A DNA stretch of 64,000 nucleotides from NCBI RefSeq assembly GCF_018873765.1, contig NC_057922.1:11979563-12043562 (forward strand), in the 5' to 3' direction. This DNA comes from Telopea speciosissima (Eukaryota; Streptophyta; Magnoliopsida; Proteales; Proteaceae). This document shows positions 57,592-64,000 of this stretch, piece by piece. The notes below the pieces were generated by a model, which was not told where the DNA came from, did not search any database, and saw only the letters and a program-made list of their open reading frames with translations. The number at the start of each line of letters is the position of its first letter. The first letter of the stretch is position 1. Both the position numbers and the translations under genes were made by a program.

Positions 57592-59145
57592 TTAATTTAC
57601 AATAGTTGGGTCAAGAAGTCCAAGAGCATGCCCTCTTGACGGAGGCAAAACTGTTTGCAACTTCTTTATCATGTGGTCAAGCTTCCTCAACTTGTCCATC
57701 TGCTCTGCTTGCACCAGAAACCTCTCCAACATATGAAAACCTCCTTCACTAAGATGTCTTCCTCTCTCCAATACTTGCTTAGAGCACTCATACGCTTCCT
57801 CACCCCTTCCATGGGAACACAACCCTGTAACCAACAAATCCAATGCATGTCCATGAGGGCAACATCCTCTCTCCACTAGATAACCCCATAGATCCAACCC
57901 CAAATCAGGTCGCCGATTCTCACAAAAAAATTTCATCAACATCACAACTGTTCGCATCTTGGGCACAAAATTTCTCTCAACCAACCTCTGATACATCTTA
58001 CAAACACCCTCAAGGCCATCTGATCTCTTCAATCCTAAGAACCTTGTGTGGTAAGTCACGTTGTCATGCCCAATATCTAACTCCTCCATTTCATCCATCA
58101 ACCCAATGGCAGACTCCACATCTCTAGCTCTGATAAAAGTAGCTATTAAAGCATTATAGACCCCAATATCAGGCCTCAAATTTCTCAGAGGAATTTCCTC
58201 AAACAATTGCCGAGCTCGGGACAGGTTTCTAGCAATTCCTGCACCATGGATCAAAGTAGTAATTGTTTCTATCGTGGGAAAGCAATTTACCCTTTCCATC
58301 TCTTCAAGCAGTCTTAAGCCATCACCAAAACAGCCCTTTTTACAGTAAGCATCAATTCTAATATTGTAAGTTACAACATTAGGTTTAAACCCTCTTCGGA
58401 CCATCTCATGGTAGAACAGCTCTACTGATGTGACATCGCCCGATTCCTTGAAACCCAAAAGCAAGATATTCATGGTCTGGGTATTGGGAGAAAACCTTGG
58501 ATACATCTTCTGGAAAACAGCTCGAACTTCCTTCATCTGCCGTTGTGTGCAGAAGGCCCGAAGTAGTACATTGAACTCCTCAACCCCAAATCTTCTTCCA
58601 GAAAATACCTCCCTCTCCATTCTCTCAAAGGCTTCTAGAGTATCTTCGAAAGATCCAAACTTAGCCAATTTCGACAGGAAAATGCTCATAGACTTCAGGG
58701 TAAGCAGGGAAGGATGTTTCTGACGGATTTCTTCCATCAATTCCCAAGCCATATCGAAACTCCGCATTCGAGTCAAGATGTGGAGGGCCTTCTCGAATGA
58801 GTCGGAGCTAGGAGAAAAACAATGGGAGTGATTGAGAGAAAATTTAAAGAATTCGAAGGCTTTGAGGCCATTGGAGTGACCGGAGAAGAGGCGGCCAAGG
58901 ACGTTCTCGACAAGAGCAGTGGAGAGGAGAGACGGTTGGATGTGTTGGATGAAGAAGGGTTGAAGCGGGAGATCAGGGAATGGATGATCATTGATGAGCT
59001 TTGTGATTCTGTCAGTTTCAATTCGGAATTCAGAGGGTTGAGGAGTTGGGTTGCTGGACTTTGAAGAAAATGTGAGAGCTGATATGAGGCTTTTCGAGAA
59101 ATGGATGAGTTCCTCAGGTCTCTTTGGCCACCTTACCAGGTTCAT
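57592..59145 (-). CDS. Pentatricopeptide repeat (PPR) protein, P class
   Basis: Intronless, 517 residues from the chosen ATG at 59145. An in-frame ATG 18 codons upstream (59199) gives 535. The chosen start yields MNLVRWPKRPEELIHFSKSL, an Arg/Ser-rich N-terminus like a mitochondrial targeting peptide. Successive 35-residue helix-turn-helix repeats run through the middle: EFNVLLRAFC, TMNILLLGFKESGD, VVTYNIRIDAYCKKG, GVYNALIATFIRARD and VTYHTRFLG are repeat starts. There is no E, DYW or SMR extension, so it is a P-class RNA-binding protein expected to act in organelle RNA stability, splicing or translation. The C-terminal half resembles, from memory, the Arabidopsis At3g61360-type PPR, but I am not certain. 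The intronless structure is normal for the family. Confidence 0.92.
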   Translation of the reverse strand: MNLVRWPKRPEELIHFSKSLISALTFSSKSSNPTPQPSEFRIETDRITKLINDHPFPDLPLQPFFIQHIQPSLLSTALVENVLGRLFSGHSNGLKAFEFFKFSLNHSHCFSPSSDSFEKALHILTRMRSFDMAWELMEEIRQKHPSLLTLKSMSIFLSKLAKFGSFEDTLEAFERMEREVFSGRRFGVEEFNVLLRAFCTQRQMKEVRAVFQKMYPRFSPNTQTMNILLLGFKESGDVTSVELFYHEMVRRGFKPNVVTYNIRIDAYCKKGCFGDGLRLLEEMERVNCFPTIETITTLIHGAGIARNLSRARQLFEEIPLRNLRPDIGVYNALIATFIRARDVESAIGLMDEMEELDIGHDNVTYHTRFLGLKRSDGLEGVCKMYQRLVERNFVPKMRTVVMLMKFFCENRRPDLGLDLWGYLVERGCCPHGHALDLLVTGLCSHGRGEEAYECSKQVLERGRHLSEGGFHMLERFLVQAEQMDKLRKLDHMIKKLQTVLPPSRGHALGLLDPTIVN

Positions 59146-59276
59146 CCTCACAAATCTCACCTTTCCTACTCTCTGCTCTGTACACTGGTGTGTTCGCATT
59201 TATAGGTTAAGGAGGTGATCTCCAAGCTGGCTGCCAGGAAAAAAATTCCCAAGCAGAACCAGTTGCAAGGGAAAAG

Positions 59277-59986
59277 AAGGGGTGTCAACCAGTCCGGGTT
59301 AAATCGGGCTTAACCGGGCCTCACGGTGCTTAAAGCTTACATTGGGATCACTCGTTTATATAATAATCAGGCTGGGCCTGGACTGGTCGGTCGGGCTCAC
59401 ACTATAATCAGGTAATCTAATCGGGCTTTAAAGGGTGCAGCTATGTCCGAGTAGTGTGACGCCCAATTTCTTTACTTTTCAAATATGGGATTCATAACTT
59501 CACCCAAGTAAGATTTTAATTTTAAATCCTGACAAGTGACAACCATTTCAGTTACTTTGTTCGCCTCTAAACTTGAATTCCTTTTTTAATTTAGTAATTT
59601 GAACTATAATTTCTTATTTTCTTTGTGCTGTCCTGGGTGCTACTGGAGTTGGTGAGAAATCCACTACTATTATAGTGTAATGGTGCAATATTTCAAGTAA
59701 AGTATCTCAATCCGGTAAATTCCATATTATTTTCTCTTAATTTCCATACACAAGTAAATATTGACACAGTCACAGGGGAGATCGAAATAGGGACGGGGAG
59801 GGGAAGTTTACAAGTTAAAAAGTCGGGCTAGGTTAGGCCTAGAATCAGACGGTCCGGTTAGGTGCCCGAAGGACTAGAACCCCACACGGGGGATTGCCCG
59901 ATTAATAAACGTGTTGGGCTTAAGCCCAAGCCCGACACTTTTAGTAAACGGGCTGGGCTTGACCGGGCCTAGAATTGACACCCCTT
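59277..59986. mobile_element. hAT-like non-autonomous element (CGGGCC-rich)
   Basis: Starts aaggggtgtcaacc and ends aattgacacccctt, inverted hAT-type ends. Near the left end is cgggcttaaccgggcctcac; near the right end are ggctaggttaggcc and cgggctgggcttgaccgggc. No coding capacity. Short aaaag words flank both ends, but no clean 8-bp duplication. The element begins about 130 bp upstream of the PPR start, within its probable promoter. Confidence 0.65.
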
Positions 59987-60260
59987 AAAAGGACAGTTCT
60001 TACATCAGGAGAGGGAAGGGACTATCAGAAAAGCGAAAATGGTCTCAATGGGGAACCTAAAAAGTTTACTGGATTTTAGGTTTTGGATTGCTTTTTTTAG
60101 CAATTTTGTATCGATTTTGGTCCGATTTTCGATTGGTTAATTCAATCGGTTTGGTGTGATTCGATTTTCAACCAATTTTAAAATACCCCAAATCGAAACT
60201 GGCCAAATAGGTAATTGTCTTGATTCAGATTCGGTAAGTTTTGTTTTTTATACCTCTAGG

Positions 60261-60443
60261 TAGTGGATCATTATCTGCTCCATTTCCTTGCCTGGTTCAT
60301 TTCCCCAAGTTTCTCTAATAGAAGGGGGCAAAAATGATCACCCTACCCCTTGCCCGAACACACTATCCGGGTGGGGTCCACCACCCCCTATTAGAGGGAC
60401 TTGAGAAATGGACAGGGCAGGAAATAGAGTAGATAATTTTCTA
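60261..60443. mobile_element. Foldback MITE, same family as 6856-7034
   Basis: Arms atcattatctgctccatttc and (opposite strand) aaattatctactctatttcc. The core cccgaacacactatccggg and the phrase tggggtccaccaccccctat closely match the 6856 element. Confidence 0.65.
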
Positions 60444-61089
60444 ACGCGGAGACTGACTATTCTACACGTACAGTTTTGTGACGACATTGTCCTTTTTCTT
60501 CTACAAATGCCCCCTCTAAACACTCTTAATGGAAACATAAAGATGCATTTATAGATGCAAAAGGACATGTATTGTCACAAAACCTAACATGAAAGCTTCA
60601 CGTACATGGAACTGATCCGGACTCTAAGGAGGTGGTAATCTTGTAGCTTGTAGAGTTTGCACGGATGAAGGGCCATCTCGCTCAAATTTGACATTGACCT
60701 TGTACATAGAACTACTCAAAATCTATTCTAATGAAATTTTAAGCTCATGCTTTCATATTTGGGTTTTTTTTTTTTAAATTAAATTCTCTGGTCTCAATAA
60801 TAATTGCAAGGGCAAGAGATCGTTGCTTGTTCGTGTAGCCCTTGCATCAGCACAGGACCAATGAGACTACAAGCAAGGGCATCAACAAGGATGAGATTTT
60901 TTTCTTCCAAAAAAAATTGGACAAATAGGTACCAAGGTCCTTTGGTTTGTAGAGAAGGTATTTTCGTGGGGAATTCAAAGGAGGGTTTTACGGAAAAGTA
61001 CAGGCAAACCTTTTTGTGGCTATGATACCGTATCTCTAGTACAAAAGTTTTAGTTCTCAAGTGCAAATGCCCAATCCAAATCTTTTGAC
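60444..61089. other. Intergenic, nothing assigned
   Basis: No recognisable gene. The block at 60810-60900 has gcaagggc / gcccttgc words, possibly another small MITE. Confidence 0.3.
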
Positions 61090-61812
61090 TAGGGGTGTTA
61101 ACCGGTCGGGCTTAGCCGGGCCTCACGGTCTTTAAAATTTGTACCGTGATCGTCCATTTAAGTATCCGGCCCAGGCTTGGTCGGGCTCAATCGGGCTTCA
61201 GACTATAATCAGACTAGTGTAATCGGGCCTTAAACAGTGCAAAACCGGGCTATAGGCTTGTTTAAATTTAAACGGGCTTTAAACAGTGCAGGCTTAATAA
61301 CTATAAGTTTAAAAAAAAACCCTAGGATAAAAGAATAGAAATGAGTGAAAAATTGCTTTGTGAGAAGTATCATAGAATTTGGGTCTAAGTTAGAATGACT
61401 ACCAACAAATTTGGCGTGTATAGAGATGGATGTTCCACGAGTTTTTTTTATGTTTGGTTGATATTGATTGATGAATGGTTGGTAAATGGATTAAAACAAC
61501 AGATGCGTTTTCTTCAATGGTATGATGGAAATCAGAAATAGGATTCCATGAGACCAATCATTTTGGAGCAAGCAATGTTTACCTTTCCAAACTCAATGGT
61601 TGGGTTCACCGAACTTTGAGAATGAGTGAAAACAAGCCTAAAGGGTCTGGCTAGGTCAGGCTTGGAATCGGTCAGGCCGGTCGGGTGTCCGACGGGCTAG
61701 GACCCCACACTGGGACCGCCGATTACTAAACGTGTCAGGCCAGGCCAGGCCAGGGTTTAGTCGAACGGGCTCGGTTGGGTTTGCCCGGCCGGACTTGAAA
61801 TTGACACTCCTG
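61090..61812. mobile_element. hAT-like non-autonomous element (CGGGCC-rich), second copy
   Basis: Starts taggggtgttaaccggtcgg and ends gacttgaaattgacactcct. It is the same size (about 720 bp) and has the same internal words (agccgggcctcacggt, aaacgggcttta) as the element at 59277. No clear target-site duplication. Confidence 0.65.
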
Positions 61813-62353
61813 CACTAGGTAGTAGGCCATTTAGTTGAGATAGATAAATAAATCTGAAATCCAAAGTTCTAAAAGGTTCCAAATGGTTGCTAAGGGTTGT
61901 TAATCAATCCAACAATTGAATCATTTAATTAACACTTCATACTGCTGAAAAATAGTGGACAGTGCATAGAAGTTTCTCCTAAATGAGGGCGTATGAAGAT
62001 CATTTTCCCTTGTTAAGTTTCCTGCACCCAACAAAGACACACAATGACTCTCTCAAGACATTGTAAGAGCAGAAAGGGTATAGAAACCAAGAAGATAGAA
62101 TAGAGACATTGCCATAAATAGAAAGAGATAAAACAAGTTACATATATACAATACAGGAAAAGACAGAAATTACTTGACCAAGAGTAACAAAAATATTTAT
62201 ATGTTCAACAGATTATATGAACATACACATAAAACAACTCCATCATTTTCAACCATTATAAATTCATGTTCCTTTAGTATTCAACATAAATGTTTATATT
62301 TATATATATATATTTTCCCATTTCTTCTTTGCCATGGAAACCTTCTTTCATAA
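61813..62353. other. 3' flank of 4CL copy C
   Basis: AT-rich, probably including the 3' UTR of copy C. No further feature. Confidence 0.35.
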
Positions 62354-63530
62354 CTAGCTGGGAACACCGTTCACCAGCATTGCTCTTAAATCCTTCCTTA
62401 GAATCTTGCCAGATGGAGCTTTCGGGATTGCATCCATGAAAAATACCCGTTTGATCCTCTTGTAAAACACCACCTGCACCAGTAGCAAACCTACATTTTA
62501 GATTACCTTTGCCTTTGACCATACCTCTATATGTACATATTGAGCCAGTCTGGGCTGGGCTGGGCTGGGTGGGCCAAGATGGAACTAACTCAACTATGAC
62601 ACTTTTAGATCTTGGACTGGTTTTGGGCTGTGAAACCCCATTGTCAGGTTGGACATGGACTGAGGTCCTTGGTCGTCAACCCCATCCAATTTAACCACAC
62701 CCAAGCCCATTAATTTATGGGCCGGTTCGAAATTAGGCCCATTAAAATATAGGATTTGCAAGTTTTCAATGAGCATCTTATAATTTATGGGAGAAAACGC
62801 TTATATTGACATCTTATATACCAAGCCTATAGTGAGATAGTAAGACGATATATTTAATGAGGGGAGAACGAGAGGAGGAGGCGTGTAATTCCTCTTTCAA
62901 TAGGTTTGTTGTCAAGGTGGGTCGAGGTCAGCCCATTGGAGCTACTTTGAGGGCTAGGAGAATTGGGTCTCGGCCATAAAGGTTGTGGGCTTTTTATTCT
63001 AATTAGGTTGGGCTTGGGCTCTTGTGCCTCTATTGAACCCAGCCCAACTGAGATGCATACCTATTGATATCCATGCATGTTTTTGAATATTCATACCTGT
63101 TTGGAGATATAGTCCTTGATCTCATCTTCGGTGACATTATAACCGTTGGATCTCACGACAAATGCAACTGGAACCTCGCCGGTAGCTTCGTCTAACATAC
63201 TGGAACATGGTGAAGAAAACCGATCCATTGGAATCCAATTAATTCAATGATTTGGATCAGAACCAGTAAATATTTATAGTAACTACTAATTAACAATATT
63301 GTTAGGTGTGACTTACGGTACAACTGCAGCATCAGAGATTTTGGGATGGGTGATGAGAATAGCTTCGAGCTCAGCGGGGGCCACCTGGAACCCTTTGTAT
63401 TTGATCAATTCTTTCAACCGGTCCACGATGAAGATCTCACCATCATTGTTGATGTAGCCGATGTCACCTGTATGTAGCCAGCCTTCTTTGTCGATGGTTT
63501 TCTTTGTACCCTCGGGGTCGTTGAGATAAC
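62354..63530 (-). CDS. 4CL: 4-coumarate:CoA ligase copy C, exons 3-5 (continues past the right edge)
   Basis: Three minus-strand exons, 63317-63530, 63097-63199 and 62354-62473, have the same phases and nearly the same lengths (214, 103 and 120 bp) as copy B exons 3-5. They read [18 protein letters not shown], then [40 protein letters not shown], and the catalytic-lysine motif [11 protein letters not shown], ending LVNGVPS. The tail is six residues longer than in copy B. It has no frameshift where copy A is broken. The residues differ clearly from A and B (for example HVDEDDE becomes YINNDGE-type), so it is an older paralogue. Exons 1 and 2 should lie beyond base 64000; the part seen here looks functional. 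Confidence 0.9.
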
Positions 63531-64000
63531 CTGAGCAAAAGAAAAGGGCACATATGTTATTTTATTTTATCTAAAAATTTCTAAGAAAAAGAATAAGGAG
63601 TGCATCCATCATTTTACGTGCGGCTGTGTCCGGAATAGGTACACGCCACGCTACAGTATCGGTTAGTGTTCTTTTCCCTTTTAAAAAAATAGTACTCTGG
63701 ATGATAAAGCTTGACCTTGGTCGCAATTAGGGTTGTAACAGGGTTAGGTTGGGTTGGGCCTTTTAAAACTCCAACGCAACCTTGAGTCCACTTAGCTAGG
63801 CCCAGGCCCGACCTGGCTCTGACTCAATGCCAGAAAACTCCAACCCTGATCCGCCCTTAGGATCGGGCCTGGCTGACCCTGATTGACCTTGACCATGGAG
63901 GAGAAGGGAGATGCATGATTGCAGGGCTGGCTACGTTGGGAAGAAGAAGAACAAAAAAATAGAAGAAGACAAGGTTGGGTTGGGTTAGGCTGGGGCAAAC
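63531..64000. other. 4CL copy C intron 2 (partial) with a GGTTGGG-rich repeat
   Basis: Intron sequence. From about 63729 (tagggttgtaacagggttag) a block rich in ggttggg and ggcctggc words begins and runs to the window edge, resembling the hAT-like element at 24473. Confidence 0.45.

Overview
The window is nuclear DNA of a flowering plant. It is AT-rich and has spliced genes with GT-AG introns of up to about 2.8 kb, a nuclear tRNA-His gene, and many plant DNA-transposon derivatives (MULE-like and hAT-like MITEs), with a few LINE and Ty1/copia remnants. The genes belong to plant families: 4-coumarate:CoA ligase (4CL), a WAT1/EamA transporter, a single-C2H2 EAR zinc finger, a PPR protein and a plastid-type NFU protein. 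I cannot name the species; the repeats and gene structures do not look like a grass.

Layout. 1-12.8 kb is gene-poor: a 1.7-kb MULE-like element with long terminal inverted repeats, a broken two-exon piece of APC4 (anaphase-promoting complex subunit 4), two MITEs that used the same 9-bp target, a 5'-truncated LINE tail, a tRNA-His(GUG) inside a TIR element, and a copia fossil. At 12.8-13.3 kb (minus) is an intronless C2H2-EAR repressor gene. 14-22 kb is intergenic repeat debris. From 22.4 to 27.5 kb (minus) lies a WAT1-type transporter whose exons 2-7 splice in frame but whose first exon I could not find. Immediately upstream of it are a TIR element and a 1.8/2.5-kb tandem duplication (28.2-32.6 kb).

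The metabolic core is a 4CL cluster. Copy A (33.2-38.3 kb, minus) and copy B (44.3-50.5 kb, plus) are head-to-head inverted duplicates with five matching exons. Copy B is open throughout (537 aa). Copy A has a one-base insertion in exon 3 that removes the C-terminal catalytic part, and it has also lost the TATA-like and AC-like promoter motifs seen in B. A third, more diverged copy C (62.4 kb to beyond the right edge, minus) shows exons 3-5. 4CL activates hydroxycinnamic acids for lignin and flavonoid synthesis.

Between B and C are a predicted 105-aa two-exon gene of unknown function (51.1-52.2 kb, minus), a divergently transcribed NFU iron-sulfur scaffold gene only 62 bp away (52.2-54.0 kb, plus), and an intronless PPR gene (57.6-59.1 kb, minus).

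I see no new defence or mobile system. The most informative items are the natural insertion histories (empty sites preserved in paralogous copies), the decaying 4CL twin, the APC4 fragment, the tRNA inside a transposon-like element and the small head-to-head gene next to NFU.
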